A stretch of DNA of 64,000 nt from Pelagomonas calceolata (GCA_918797485.1 CAKKNE010000001.1:1736001-1800000), one strand, 5' to 3'. Shown: positions 18,231 to 28,421, counted from the stretch's first letter. Program-made: numbers and translations. The notes: a model not told the origin generated them from the letters alone.

Positions 18231-19709
18231 CTAGTCATCATCCGCCGGCAGCTCGAGCCCGAGCTCGTTGAGCAATAACGCCGCCGCGCCGGGCCCCGCC
18301 CCGTCCTGCGCCTCGACGCTCTCCAACAAATTCTTCACGAGGTTGAAGTCGACGTCGACGGGCGCATCATCATCATCGGTAGGCCGGTCGAAGGACTGCG
18401 CCATTTCGGTGGTGGCGAGCTCGGCCTCGAGCTGGGCCGCATACACATCATCCTCTTCCACTTCGTCGTCCGAGTCCGGCCCGTCCACGGCGACGGCGGT
18501 AGCATGCGCTCCGGCCGCGTCGCGGAGCCCCCGGAGGACGTCCATGACTTCGGCGTCCGGCGGACGCGCCGGCGCGGCCTCGCCCCGTAGCAACGCCGCG
18601 ACCGCTTCACCATCGACGGCCACCGGTTGCATCGTCTCCTCCTCATTATCTTCCTCGAGGAAATCGTGCACACCACTTACCACATCATTTGGAGTCGCGA
18701 CCGCAGAACACTTCCGCTCCAGCGTCTCCTGGTCTACTTGCAACCACGACGCGTCGTCCACGTCAGTCTCCGCCGGTTGCAGCGTGTCGCTCTTCAATAA
18801 TTCCCGTTCACGAGCCGAGGGCGCCTTCCTTATTATATCAAGTCCCGCCGCGAGCGCCGCGCCGATGTCGTCCGTCGACGCACTCAGCCGCGCGTAGGAT
18901 GCCTTTGAGAGTCTTACAATACCCTCCGTCGTGGACTTGGACGAAGGAGCTCGCCGCGGCGCCTTGGCCGCGGCGGGCCCGAGCAATCGAGGAGCCCTTC
19001 GAAAAACGCGCCACGCATGTGAAGGCATAGACACCACGACGTTCTGGCGCCGCCCCAGCACACACGTTTGAGCGCCTTCCTTTAACGACCGCTCGCGTCG
19101 CCTTAAAGCTGATGTTGCTTCCCTCGAGGCCGCGTTGTCCCTCGAAGAACAACAGAGCCCCAGACCTTTCTGAAGGGGTAACGGCCCGCCCGGTTCATCC
19201 AATACCACAGCAATACTACCAGCAACGAGCCAGGTCCGCCCCACGGCACTCTCCGGTTCGAGCCAATCGGGCAGGTGATCGGCCGCGTCGACGAGCAGGA
19301 ACTCCCCATCACTATCGGTCACGCGGCAGGCGACGCGCTCCATTCTTGTAAGATCTGCGAGGAGCGACACGAGGAGCCACTCGTCGTCCAAATCGCTGAT
19401 CGTGATCGACGCCGCGACGTGCGCCTTGCACTTCTGAAGTGAGGCGCAGGGGGCGCCGGCGTCGCGCCAGGCGTGAGCTCCGGACCACTCATTCATTTGT
19501 TTGGAAACGGTGTTTAGTAGTTGATCGATCGGAGCGTCGTCGAGCGGGTGCACCTCGTAGCGCACGCGGTCGTCCTCGGAGATCGGTGCGGTGCCCCTTT
19601 CTCGGAGCAGCTCGGCGGCGTCTCTGGACACGAAGGCGTCTAACGTGGGGCCGTCGCCGCCCGTTAAAGCCTGCAGGCCCTGGAGGAGCTTTTGCAGGTC
19701 CTCCTCCAT
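18231..19709 (-). CDS. ECD: ECD/SGT1 (ecdysoneless) family protein
   Basis: 492 aa. The N-terminal half has the family hallmark DEWLLVSLLADLTR, then DGEFLLVDAADHLPDWLEP and an ensuing strand pair, matching ecdysoneless/SGT1 proteins. The C-terminal end has VDFNLVKNLLESVEAQDG, the conserved last helix of the family, after a long acidic stretch (DSDDEVEEDDVY). ECD proteins act in cell-cycle control, transcription and pre-mRNA splicing. It lies only nine bases downstream of the TPR gene's start on the same strand, so the two may share transcription or the TPR start may be mis-set. Confidence 0.85.
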   Translation of the reverse strand: MEEDLQKLLQGLQALTGGDGPTLDAFVSRDAAELLRERGTAPISEDDRVRYEVHPLDDAPIDQLLNTVSKQMNEWSGAHAWRDAGAPCASLQKCKAHVAASITISDLDDEWLLVSLLADLTRMERVACRVTDSDGEFLLVDAADHLPDWLEPESAVGRTWLVAGSIAVVLDEPGGPLPLQKGLGLCCSSRDNAASREATSALRRRERSLKEGAQTCVLGRRQNVVVSMPSHAWRVFRRAPRLLGPAAAKAPRRAPSSKSTTEGIVRLSKASYARLSASTDDIGAALAAGLDIIRKAPSARERELLKSDTLQPAETDVDDASWLQVDQETLERKCSAVATPNDVVSGVHDFLEEDNEEETMQPVAVDGEAVAALLRGEAAPARPPDAEVMDVLRGLRDAAGAHATAVAVDGPDSDDEVEEDDVYAAQLEAELATTEMAQSFDRPTDDDDAPVDVDFNLVKNLLESVEAQDGAGPGAAALLLNELGLELPADDD

Positions 19710-19832
19710 GGCTGCTCGTAGCGGTCGCGCTGCGGGTGCGGGAGCCGCGCGGAGGCTGGAATGTGTGCGAGATCAGCTCTGACAAGCGCTTGGGCCTCTA
19801 TACCAGCGTTTTTGCAGCTTGCCCGGCTTGGA

Positions 19833-19857
19833 GCTAGCGGTCTGTAAAGGTACTAGC
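19833..19857 (-). promoter_or_regulatory. dyad promoter element, copy 3
   Basis: Reverse-oriented copy: GCTAGCGG half, TGTAAAGG centre, ACTAGC half. It lies in the divergent region between ECD (ATG 19709, 124 bases away) and topoisomerase I (ATG 20105, 248 bases away). Confidence 0.58.
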
Positions 19858-20104
19858 GACATCCGACTTGTGGGCTCGCCGCTGTGATTGCAACACAACT
19901 GCGCATCGCTGGGACCCGAGAACGCACGTAAGAGTCGCAGCGACCCCTGAGCTCCGCGGCCTGTGTGAAAAAGCGGGCCGCCGGACACCCCCGCAGCCCT
20001 ACAATCGACTTGGAGTGCCTCGCGCCCACAAGACGCCAACGCCGCGCGCCTGTGCGAAGACTGCGCCGCCGGACGTCCCGCCTGCGCCGCGAGCCGCCGC
20101 TACC

Positions 20105-22548
20105 ATGTCCGACTCGTCCAGCGACGACGACGTCCCGCTGTCCCAGCTCCAGGCGCCGGCCAAGCCCGCCGCGAAGCCCGCCGCGAAGCCCAAGCCCAAG
20201 AAGAAGCCGCCGCCGTCGCCGTCCTCGTCCGACGACAGCGACGACGAGCCCGTCAAGCCCCCGCCGAAGAAGCGCGCCAAGCCGAAACCGAAGTACAAGG
20301 AGTCTTCCGACGACGACGACTCCTCGGACAGCGACGACGAGCCCATCCAGAAGAAGCGCGCGGCCCGCAAGCCCGCGAAGCGCAAGGCCCCCGCGAAGAA
20401 GGAGCCGGCTCCGAAGCGAAGGAAATCCTCGACCGGCTCGACGGCGCGAAAGCCCAAGCAGCTCACGAAGGTCCAGCGCCTCGAAAAAGCGTTGGGCGCC
20501 TTCGAGTGGTGGAACGCGCCCGACCCGCCCGAGGGCAAGTCGTGGACGACGCTGGAACATGCCGGTGTCACGTTCGAGCCGCAATACGTCCCGCACAACG
20601 TGCCCTTAGTGTATGAGGGTCAACCTGTGAAATTAACTCCTAGACAGGAAGAGCTCGCGACGTTCTACGCGTCCATGCCCGAGGACGGGCCCCAACTCTC
20701 GGTCAAAGGTGGTCAGCGAGAAATATTCCAGAAGAACTTCTGGGACGACTTCTCGAAGGCGCTGGGCAGTTCGCACACCATCAAGAGCTTTAAAGGCTGC
20801 GACTTCACACGAATCAGTGAACATTTGGATAGGCAGAAGGCGATCCGCCGTTCCGCGTCGGACGCGGAGAAAAAAGCGACGAAGGAAATGAAGGATAAAC
20901 AATTACTCAAGTCCGGCTTTGCGTTGCTCGACGGCCACGTCGAGAAGGTCGGGAATTTTCGCATGGAGCCGCCCTCGTTGTTTCGCGGTAGAGGTAAACA
21001 TCCAAGAACGGGGGTCGTGAAGCAAAGGACGGAGCCGGATCGCGTCGCGATCAATGTGGGGCGGGATAGGGCACCTCCTAGATGTCATGAACCAGGTAGA
21101 TCTTGGTCGGACGTGCAGCACGACGACTCCGTGACTTGGTTAGCTACTTGGCGCGGAGGCGGCGTCCGTGACGTATATATGCATTCGAGTGGCGCCGCAG
21201 CGATGGCGTCGACGCGACGCGACGCCATCGACGCGACGCCATCGCCGCGACGCCATCGCCGCGACGCCATCGCCGCGACGCCGCACATAACGCGACCGCG
21301 CGCAGGCACGAGAACGTCATGAGCCAGAATAAATACGTGATGCTCGCGGCGAACTCGTCCCTGAAGGGCAAGAGCGACTTCAACAAGTTCCACAAGGCGA
21401 TGCAGTTGAAAGGGTGTATTGATAAGGTCCGAAGGGACTACCAGCGGCACCTCGACAGTTCGGATAGGCAGCTCAAGCAGCAGGCGACGACGATGTGGCT
21501 CATCGACGTCCTGGCGTTGCGCGTCGGTGGCGAGAAGAACGAGGACGAGGCGGATACCGTGGGTTGCTGCTCGCTGCGCGTCGAGCATTTTACCTTCCAC
21601 AGCGGTGGCAAGGACGTCGATCTAGAATTCTTAGGCAAAGACTCGATCCGCTTCAAGCAGTCCATCGACTTCCAGAACGTCGACAGCAACGGCCCGCGCG
21701 TCCACGCTAATTTAACGCAGTTCTGCAAGGGCAAGAGCAAGAACGAGCAGGTCTTCGATCTGATCACGCCGACGGAGCTGAACAAGCACCTGTCGTCGAT
21801 CATGCCCGGGTTAACTGCTAAAGTGTTCCGTACGTACAACGCTAGCGAGACTTTACAAAACCAGTTACCAAAAGCGGAGGACGTGAAGAAATTACCGACG
21901 CCCCAGGACAAGATCGTGGCCTACAACGAGGCCAATAGGACCGTGGCCATTCTCTGTAACCATCAACGGACCGTGTCGGCCGCGGCCGCTACCGGCTTGG
22001 AGGAGAAGGCCGATCGCCTGGAGCAATTGAAAACTCAAAGAAGGGAACTCCAGAGCTGGAAGGGTTTGTCGTCAAAAAAAATCCCCCTCCACTCCGGCGA
22101 GGATCCCTCCAAAAAAGCCGCGGAGCTCGTTGATAAAGCTAAACAAATGAAAAACGACGCGAAAACGGCCGACGAGAAAGTGGCCGCGACGAAGGCCTAC
22201 GAGAGCGCCATGGACAAGCGGCGCCAGGCGAACAAGGCCAAGCAGGCGGAAGCGCACAAGTTCAAGAATACGCCGGACGAGGACGCGATCGACAAGCGCA
22301 TCGAGATGTGGACGGAGAAGGTCAAGAAGATGGAGGTTGAGCTCAGGAACAAGGAGGAAAACAAAGAAGTTTCGTTGGGTACGTCGAAAGCCAACTACAT
22401 GGACCCCAGGATCACGGTCGCCTGGTGCAAGCGGTGTGATTTGGAGATCTCGCGGCTGTTCCCGAAGACGCTCAAGGACAAGTTCAACTGGGCCATGGGC
22501 GTCGACGGAGATTGGCGCTTCGAGGCGGCGGAGGTGAAGAAGAACTAG
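20105..22548 (+). CDS. TOP1: DNA topoisomerase IB, two exons
   Basis: Nuclear type IB topoisomerase that relaxes supercoils through a 3'-phosphotyrosine. Exon 1 is 20105-21150 and exon 2 is 21306-22548; total 762 aa. A Lys/Ser/Asp-rich N-terminal tail (1-125) is followed by the core (EWWNAPDPPEGKSWTTLEH, HDDSVTWLATW), then KYVMLAANSSLKGKSDF, DTVGCCSLRVEH with the catalytic Arg region, KVFRTYNAS, AILCNHQR, a charged linker, and the active-site Tyr in SKANYMDPRITVAWC. Splicing at 21151/21305 reads TW|HENV, which aligns without gap to the human CWTENI segment. An upstream in-frame extension to 19868 is rejected because it runs through the promoter region. Confidence 0.93.
21151..21305 (+). mobile_element. 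introner-like intron F in topoisomerase I, GC-AG, with expanded core
   Basis: 155 bases from GCGCGGAGGCGGCGTCC to GACCGCGCGCAG. The GC donor is set by protein conservation across the junction. The next exon starts GCACGAGA, a weak echo of the donor-side GCGCGGAG. Inside is a perfect 10-bp inverted repeat CGATGGCGTC/GACGCCATCG and four 14-bp tandem copies of the same core. Confidence 0.8.
21221..21276 (+). repeat. tandem repeat of the introner core, 4 x 14 bp
   Basis: Four head-to-tail copies of GACGCCATCGMCGC inside the topoisomerase intron; the last three are identical. The period is not a multiple of three, consistent with non-coding sequence. The unit is the hairpin arm found in introners A, B and D. 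Confidence 0.9.
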
Positions 22549-22575
22549 TGGGGGCCCCACCTAAGATTATCAAAT

Positions 22576-23481
22576 TTAGACCGCGGCGGTCGCGTAGACG
22601 AAGTCGCCGGCCCGCGCCCAGTCGGGCACGACGGCGACGAGCTTCCGGCCGTCCGGAAATGCGGCGTCGAGCCGCCCGCCGGGCGCGGCGCCCTCGGGCA
22701 CCTCGAGCCGGGCCCGCTGCGTCCCCGCGTCCTTCAACAAGATGGCGGGCGTCTTGGCGAAGAGGGCCTTCCAGGCGGCCCGGGCGGGCTTCGGCCAGGC
22801 CTCGGCCCGCATCCGGTCCTTGGCGATCGCGTCATTTGACGTGGGCGTGAGCGCGCCATTCCGGACGACGCCGAGCGCCTCAACGACATCGCCCGCCTCC
22901 AGGGTCGCCTCCTCGGCCAGCAAGTTGCTCGTGTGCCTCTTGTTTCGGATTTGCACGTGGCACGACTCGCCGTGGCGCTGGAGGAAGGCCTCGAGCAGCG
23001 GCGAGACCCTCTTGACGACCGGCCGTGAGATGGCGTGGTCGGCGCTCGACCCGTTCGTGCGCGTGACCTCCTGCGTTGATATTGACTCGTCCCGCGCCGT
23101 CGCGTCCTTGTCCAGTTTGTACCCGTAGCTGCGTTCCCCGCTCCAAAACTCGGGCCACCGCGCGTCGGCGGCGTTCACGCGGATCTGCGCGCCGGTATCG
23201 TCCGTGAGGAAGAAGTCGACGGCCTGGGTCTCGCAGAGATCTTCACTGATGCGCCACCCGGCTGCCTCTTCACTGTCCCCGAGGAAGTACCACTTGATGA
23301 CGACCTTGTAGTAGACGCACGGCCTCCCAGATATAGGCGAAACGAGCGTGGCCCCGGCGGGCGCGCAGCGGCCGACGACCTTGGCCACGCTTCCGTCCGT
23401 TGCCTGTCGGGGCGCCACGCCGTCGAAGCGCTGCAGGACGGCCTCGATCTTTTGGGCTCCGGTCGAGAAGGAGCAGCCCAT
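22576..23481 (-). CDS. GIDE-like domain protein with N-terminal acylation motif
   Basis: 301 aa from the ATG at 23481; the longer open frame above it lacks an ATG. The start MGCSFSTG fits N-myristoylation of Gly2 with palmitoylation of Cys3, so membrane attachment is likely. Residues about 35-75 (AKVVGRCAPAGATLVSPISG and RPCVYYKVVIKWY) match the core of the GIDE domain of MUL1-type E3 ligases and bacterial relatives. There is no RING finger, so ligase activity is not implied. The C-terminal part is Ala/Arg-rich and ends in a strand-rich segment (RLEVPEGAAPGGRL). Convergent with topoisomerase, 27 bases apart. Confidence 0.65.
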   Translation of the reverse strand: MGCSFSTGAQKIEAVLQRFDGVAPRQATDGSVAKVVGRCAPAGATLVSPISGRPCVYYKVVIKWYFLGDSEEAAGWRISEDLCETQAVDFFLTDDTGAQIRVNAADARWPEFWSGERSYGYKLDKDATARDESISTQEVTRTNGSSADHAISRPVVKRVSPLLEAFLQRHGESCHVQIRNKRHTSNLLAEEATLEAGDVVEALGVVRNGALTPTSNDAIAKDRMRAEAWPKPARAAWKALFAKTPAILLKDAGTQRARLEVPEGAAPGGRLDAAFPDGRKLVAVVPDWARAGDFVYATAAV

Positions 23482-24251
23482 GGTTTTTGTGCTGCCCCAA
23501 CAGATGCACACGAAGAGCAGAGCAATTTGCGCGCAGAGCCAATCTTTGCTCAGGCTCGGTGTTCGGGTTTGCCGCCGGTGATCGGGGTCCTGAAGCGCGA
23601 CGCCTAGGCGTGCCGGAAGCGCCCTACCCTTCCCCGGCGAGCGCCCCGACAACCGCCAGCACGGCCGGTCTCGACGCGCGGGGCCATCTCGCGGGGCCGG
23701 TCCGCACAAAAAAAGCTCCCAGACGTTGAACAGAAACGCCGTTGCCACGGGCCGCGGGCGCCTCGGCACGCGCCGGACTCGCACCGAGGACGGGGAACCC
23801 TGGCACTAACTCTAAGGGCGTCCCGGGGAGCCCATAACCCGAACCCGCGCTGGCGCCGAAAAGGACGTCCCAAGCGTCCAGTCAAGTCTCCGAAGACTGG
23901 CCGTAGAATGGTTGTAGAGGGGCTCACTCGGCGTGTTACTCAGCTTGCTTCAGCATCAAATTTACACGCTTTGCCAAACTTTCAAACCAAGGTGCAAAAC
24001 GTGAGCCAGCGTCCCATTTGGCGCCGCGCCCCAGCACTTCTCTCGGAGGTTTAGAGGCCGCCATCTCTCTAAAATCGCGCGCGCGGCACGCGTCGAGCGC
24101 TCAGCGAGGGCTAACACAACATTTGAAGCGTCAGAGCCGCGCGGTCCCGCGCCGCGGCGGAGCGGGGCGCCAAGGAGCTCCTAGCACCCCGATCCGCGCC
24201 GCGCGCCGCGACCGCGGGCGACGCGCGGCGGCGGCGCGCGCGCCGGCCTCG
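23482..24251. other. upstream region, no confident gene
   Basis: Holds the promoter of the minus-strand GIDE-like gene and the unknown 5' end of the plus-strand five-exon gene. Open frames here are GC-rich and Arg-heavy. I see no dyad element, RNA gene or transposon. Confidence 0.4.
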
Positions 24252-24999
24252 GAAACGGGCGGAAACACCATCAGCGCGACGCCCTTCCCCACGATTGAAT
24301 CTGATACTTGTTACGTGTTCGACGGCGCGTTCCCCGGGTGGAACATCAGAGTCCCCATCGGGGTCGACTGCGCGAAGATCACGGTCCCGAGCGACTCCCG
24401 CCTAAGCGGCATTATTGCACACCTCCCGCGTCCGTCCTTTGCCCCCGCGCCCCGCGAAACGCTGAGACGCGGCGCGCGCAGGTCGAAGGCACGAACACGG
24501 AGGTCGTCAACGAAGGCCAGCTTTGGAAGATCACCGCGCGCCTCCCGCGTCCGTCGCTTTTTGCTCTCCGAGGGCCTTCAATCACCGCGCCGCATCGCAG
24601 GACGAGTCATCAGCTGCCGGAACTAAGATCACGAACACCGGCACCGAAAGCGACGGCAGCCCCGTCCAAATCGGAGCGCGCCCCCTGCGTCCCTCCGCCT
24701 CCGACGGTCTCGACGACGCCTCCCTCGCGCGCAGGTCTATTCGGCTACGACCGAGGTCACGGTGAGCGACCCGGGCAAAGCGGAGATCAACGTGCGCGAC
24801 CCGCGTCCATTGCGCCCGCCCGCACGAACGAAGGAACTACGAAACGCAGGTCCGTGGATTCCAAACCATCTTCGACTGCTACGGCACGCCCGTGGAGTTG
24901 GTCCCTGGCGACGTTGGTTGTTGTTACCGGCTTAGCACTGGACGACTGATAGCTGGTAGCTTTCTTGATTGGATTGGATTTGGATGCCCCTCAGGCTAG
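24252..24999 (+). CDS. unknown small protein gene with at least five exons (5' end not found)
   Basis: Exons by reading: up to 24416, 24482-24535, 24601-24675, 24735-24791 and 24850-24999 (stop 24997-24999). All introns fall in phase 0 and all internal exons are multiples of three. The translation is ETGGNTISATPFPTIESD and CYVFDGAFPGWNIRV in exon 1, VEGTNTEVVNEGQLWKIT in exon 2, an Ala/Thr/Asp-rich exon 3, VYSATTEVTVSDPGKAEIN in exon 4, and FQTIFDCYGTPVELVPGD in exon 5. The composition is far less GC-biased than the noise between exons, which supports the model. No family recognised; Cys and Thr/Asn content suggests a secreted or surface protein. Confidence 0.5.
24417..24849 (+). other. four short related introns a-d (24417-24481, 24536-24600, 24676-24734, 24792-24849)
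   Basis: Lengths are 65, 65, 59 and 58. Starts: GCACACCTCCCGCGTCC, GCGCGCCTCCCGCGTCC, GCGCGCCCCCTGCGTCC and GTGCGCGACCCGCGTCC. All end in CGCAG. Three donors are GC and one is GT. GCGTCC sits at intron positions 12-17 in all four, the same place as in introns F, H and J. This points to copies of one element within one gene. Confidence 0.6.
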
Positions 25000-25119
25000 T
25001 CGTGAAGGGCTCCGCAGACCAGGAAACACGCCTCGCCAGCGGTCCCCCCACAGCCAACACTGTCCTAGGGCCCCTTATGGCTCCCGCTCGCGAGGCGCGT
25101 AAGACGTTCTTATAACGCC

Positions 25120-27269
25120 CTAGTTCCCCCGCCGCTTGCGGTTCCCCGTCCGCTTCTTCTTCCCGGACAGCCCGGCCGCGATGGCCGCGTCGCGCTCGGC
25201 CTTGGCCTTCTCGTCCTTGGCCTTGCGCTCGTCGGCCCTAGACTTCGCGTCGAGCTTCTGGGCGTCCTTGCTGCTGATGTCGCCGCCCTGGGCCCCCGTG
25301 AACTTGCCCTTGTTTTTGCGGCCGCGCTTGTTGTAGGACCGTTGTTTTTTCGCGATCCAGCGCTCCGGATCGGGCGGCTTCGGGTTCTTCGGGTCGTACT
25401 TGCCCTCCGATTGCAGTTTCGCCAGGTAGGCCTCGCGGCGCTTCTTCCGCCGCTTCAAAACAGCCGCCCGTTTCTTGGCCTTGGCCTCTGCCAGTTCTTC
25501 GGGCGTCTTCGCTTGCACAACAAGATTCAAGTTCTCTCGTCGCGACGTGCGCCAGGCCTTCGGGACGCCCGCTTCGAGTAACTTGTCGACGTCTTCCTGG
25601 GTCATGTCCTCATCCACCTGCGGGACTAGGTCCTGGGGCAGCTGATTGACCAATTCTTCGGCTTCGTCGGCGTCGTAAAAAGCTGCCAGGACCGCTTTCT
25701 TGGCGATGTCTTCCGGTTCATTGCCGGGGTAGATGGCTATCGCTTCCTTGCAGCCCTCGATATCATCAAATTTCAACCTTTGGGCAGCGACCCTCAGGGC
25801 ATTATCGTCGGGCTGCACCCGTACGGTTCTCAGTAACGCCACGGCTTCATTCTTTTTACCGGCTTTGTTCAGGAGTTCGGCTCGCGTCGCGACGACGCCG
25901 GGCCTGTCGGCTAATGAAGATTCAGATAAAGCTTGGGCCGCTTCCGCGTCGCGGCCGCAGTCGTGGTGCGCTTGCGCGAGGATGAACCTTAACTTATAAT
26001 CATCAACATTCTTCGTCTTCACCGACTCCAAGGCCTGCTCGATGGCCGGGATGAGGGCCTCGGCGTCGGCGATGCGTTTCTTGGCCAGGGCTTCGGGAGA
26101 CGTGTCGTCCTCACCTGTGTGGAAATCAAAATTTCATGGTGCGTTCGTCTGCTCGATGGCGTGAAGGCTCACGAGGTCCTCAGTGGTCGCTTTCCACGCA
26201 GACCATGACCCTTCGCCTTCTTCTTCTTCTGCTGCTTCTCGGGCTGCGCGTGGACCGCGATGAGCAGTTCGGCGTCGCACTGGTCTTCTGGACTGGTGAA
26301 GGGCGTCTCCAGCGCTGCTAGGGCGTCCTGGGTTTTGCCCATGGCAAATAGAGTGCGGGCCCACAGCAGTCTTCCTAGAGCCGCATGTTTGTCACTTAGA
26401 TCACTGAAATTTGAAGCAGCATAAGGTTTCAGGCGTTTGTGCGAATCAAATAGATCGGTCTCGTCCCGTCGAGCCGCTACGAGCGTACAGGTCGCGGCGA
26501 AGCGTACCGCCGCGTCGGACGGCTTTTGTTTTAACAGTGTTTTGGCCCGTTCCACGGCTTGTCCAGAGTCACCGCTCCGCTCGAGAGCGTAAGCTAATTG
26601 CGCGGCGTATTGAGCTGTTTCATCAGTTTTCTCTTGGAGCGAGGCACCGTCTTCCTCGACCGCGCGCTCGGCACCCGACAAGGCCTTTTCTAGAGTTGCT
26701 GTAGCTTCCGTCGCCCCACACTGGGCCTCGCAGCAGCCCCGGTTGTAGGCCAACTCGTGGTGCTGCTCCGGGTCGTCCGGCGGCTTGAGCCTTGAAATAG
26801 CTTCGCGGCCCTTGCCCGCTAAGGCACACGCGGCGTAATAGTTCGCTTCGAGCTCTCGTCGGTCCGCGGCCGACCGTTTCGGCTGGTCTTCCCTCTCATC
26901 AAATAATAATGAGGCATATATATCAGCGGCCTCCGCGTAGTTGCCTTGTTTGTACAGAGTTTGGGCGCGCACGTGTGCCACGGCCTCATTATCGACCGAA
27001 GCCTGTAAAGCGCCCTCCAAATCGCCTAGCCGATACTGGCAGTAGGCCTTCACGTCCTGTAAAGCTTCGTCATCCCCACAGCACTCGAGGCCCTCCTTGC
27101 ACCGATCTAGTTTCGCAAGAGCCACGGCCTTGCACCGCTTCGCGTCGGCGTCCTCGCCGTCGATGTTCAGCACTTCGTTGGCCTTCTTGAGGATTTTCGA
27201 GAACTTCTGGGCCTTGCAGGCCTTCTCGAGGTCCTCTCGGAGCTTCGCGAGCCGCTCGGCATCGGCCAT
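25120..27269 (-). CDS. SRP72: signal recognition particle subunit SRP72, two exons
   Basis: Exon 1 is 27269-26210 and exon 2 is 26114-25120; total 684 aa, close to human SRP72. The protein binds SRP RNA and SRP68 in the particle that targets ribosomes to the ER. TPR-like helical repeats fill residues about 1-480 (YKQGNYAEAADIYASLLFDE; LRFILAQAHHDCGRDAEA). The RNA-binding C terminus is Lys/Arg-rich with PDPERWIAKKQRSYNKRG and KNKGKFTGAQGG, the classic SRP72 motif. The intron is introner C; the join reads KAK-G-EDDTSPEAL. Two GT donors six bases apart (26209, 26203) both keep the frame. Confidence 0.92.
26115..26201 (+). mobile_element. introner copy C, antisense to its gene
   Basis: 87 bp, with left end CTGTGTGGAAATCAA (same as A) and right end CTTTCCACGCAG. 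It includes the right hairpin arm CTCGATGGCGTG; the left arm is lost. Flanking octamers on the gene strand are GTCATGGT and GTGAGGAC, 4 of 8 identical, both starting GT, so the target duplication has decayed. The gene-strand acceptor is CACACAG. Confidence 0.85.
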
Positions 27270-27538
27270 TGTTGTGTGCAGAGGGCGACGACACTAATGG
27301 TGTCGCGGTCGCTCCTCTGCGTGTTCTGCGGTGCTCGCGGCGGCGATGGCGTACCGCGGCGCTGCTTTTGCAGCCTCGCTCTCACGGCGGCGAGGGGCTT
27401 GCACTGGCGGCGCGCTGGACACACAGATGCAAGCGCTGCTCTGCGCTGCTCCTGTGGTGCTGTGCGGCTGCCACGGCCGTGTTGTTGCTCTCTACTTGCG
27501 CAGCGGGCTGAGTTGCAATGCCCGCAAGCCTGGCGCTT

Positions 27539-27562
27539 GCTAGTGTCTTACATGCCGCTAGC
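27539..27562 (+). promoter_or_regulatory. dyad promoter element, copy 4
   Basis: GCTAGTG half, TCTTACA centre, CCGCTAGC half. It lies in the divergent region 27270-27779 between SRP72 (ATG 27269, 269 bases away) and the RINGv locus (ATG 27780, 217 bases away). I see nothing else in this spacer. Confidence 0.6.
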
Positions 27563-27779
27563 TCGGCACTCATCCATTTATTATAGCGCCGTCAGTTGCG
27601 CGACTCACGCCCGACCCGCGTTTCAGAGACTCGCGCCGCCGTCGCGAAGCCGCCGCCGCGCGTAACCGTCTTATTCCGCGACCGCCCCGCTCGATATTTG
27701 CCAAGGTCACTGAGAGACCACAAACTTGCCCGCCGCCGCCGACGACCCGGCGCCGCGTAGCTTAGTCACAGATTCAACC

Positions 27780-28349
27780 ATGAGCTCCTCCGCCGGCGTC
27801 TCCGAGCTCATGGACGCGGAAAAGAAGGCCTCGACCGTCGTCGCCGAGGCGCGCGCCGCGCGGTCCGACCGCCTCAAGGCCGCCAAGGCCGAGGCCGGCG
27901 CGGCCGTCGACGACCTGCGCGCCGCCCGCGAGTCCGAGCACGCGCTCACGACGTCGTCCGACAGCGACGCGAAGGAGGCGCAGGCCATCGCCGCGACGGC
28001 CGACGGCGAGATCCATCGCGGTCGAGAAGTGCGCCGAGGACGTGAAGGGCCAGACGTGCTTCATCTGCACCCAGGCATTGCATTGGAAGACGAAGGAGGG
28101 CCTCGTGCGCGGATGTTCGTGCCGCGGGACGGCTGGTTTCGTCCACGTGTCGTGCTTGGCGGAGCAGGCGAAGATTTTGGTCGCGGAGGCCGAGGAGAAC
28201 AATTTGGGTGTCAAGGCGTTTAATCAGAGGTGGAATCGGTGGGCCATTTGTGGTCTGTGTGAGCAACGGTACCACGGCGTCGTAATGAACGCACTCGGGT
28301 GGGCGTGCTGGAAGATGTACGTGGGCCGGCCGGAGGACCACGGGAGACG
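27780..28349 (+). pseudogene. RINGv (C4HC3) protein fragment of the RINGv-TPR family
   Basis: The ATG at 27780 opens an Ala/Lys/Glu-rich helix (MSSSAGVSELMDAEKKAS). After IAATADGEI near 28015 the frame changes, and the next frame reads AVEKCAEDVKGQTCFICTQ, then EGLVRGCSCRGTAGFVHVSC and ICGLCEQRYHGVVMNALGWA, a complete C4HC3 RING-variant zinc domain as in MARCH-type E3 ligases. The family's TPR part (seen at 17382-18221) is absent: the sequence stops matching at YVGRPED, right at an introner. The frame break plus missing C-terminal half suggest a broken or chimeric copy; an assembly error at the break is possible. Confidence 0.6.
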
Positions 28350-28421
28350 GTGCGCAAATCAAATTTCACGGCGCCTCCACGCCATCGAGGCGACGTCTAT
28401 TCGATGGCGTTTTGCGCACAG
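28348..28421 (+). mobile_element. introner copy D, 74 bp, altered termini
   Basis: Left end CGGTGCGCAAATCAAATTT, right end GTTTTGCGCACAG. The internal ATCAAATTTCACGGCG and the hairpin (28378-28410, arms CACGCCATCGA and TCGATGGCGT) match copies A and B. The GTGG/CCAC terminus of A and B is replaced by GCGC at both ends, keeping the inverted pairing. Flanking octamers match 5 of 8. Confidence 0.78.

Noticed and set aside
19868-20104. N-terminal extension of topoisomerase I
   Set aside because: No ATG start and it runs directly downstream of the dyad element through likely 5' UTR; the ATG at 20105 opens a typical charged tail.
21221-21276. Tandem repeat resembling a small CRISPR array
   Set aside because: The repeats are contiguous with no spacers, lie inside a eukaryotic intron, and match the introner core.
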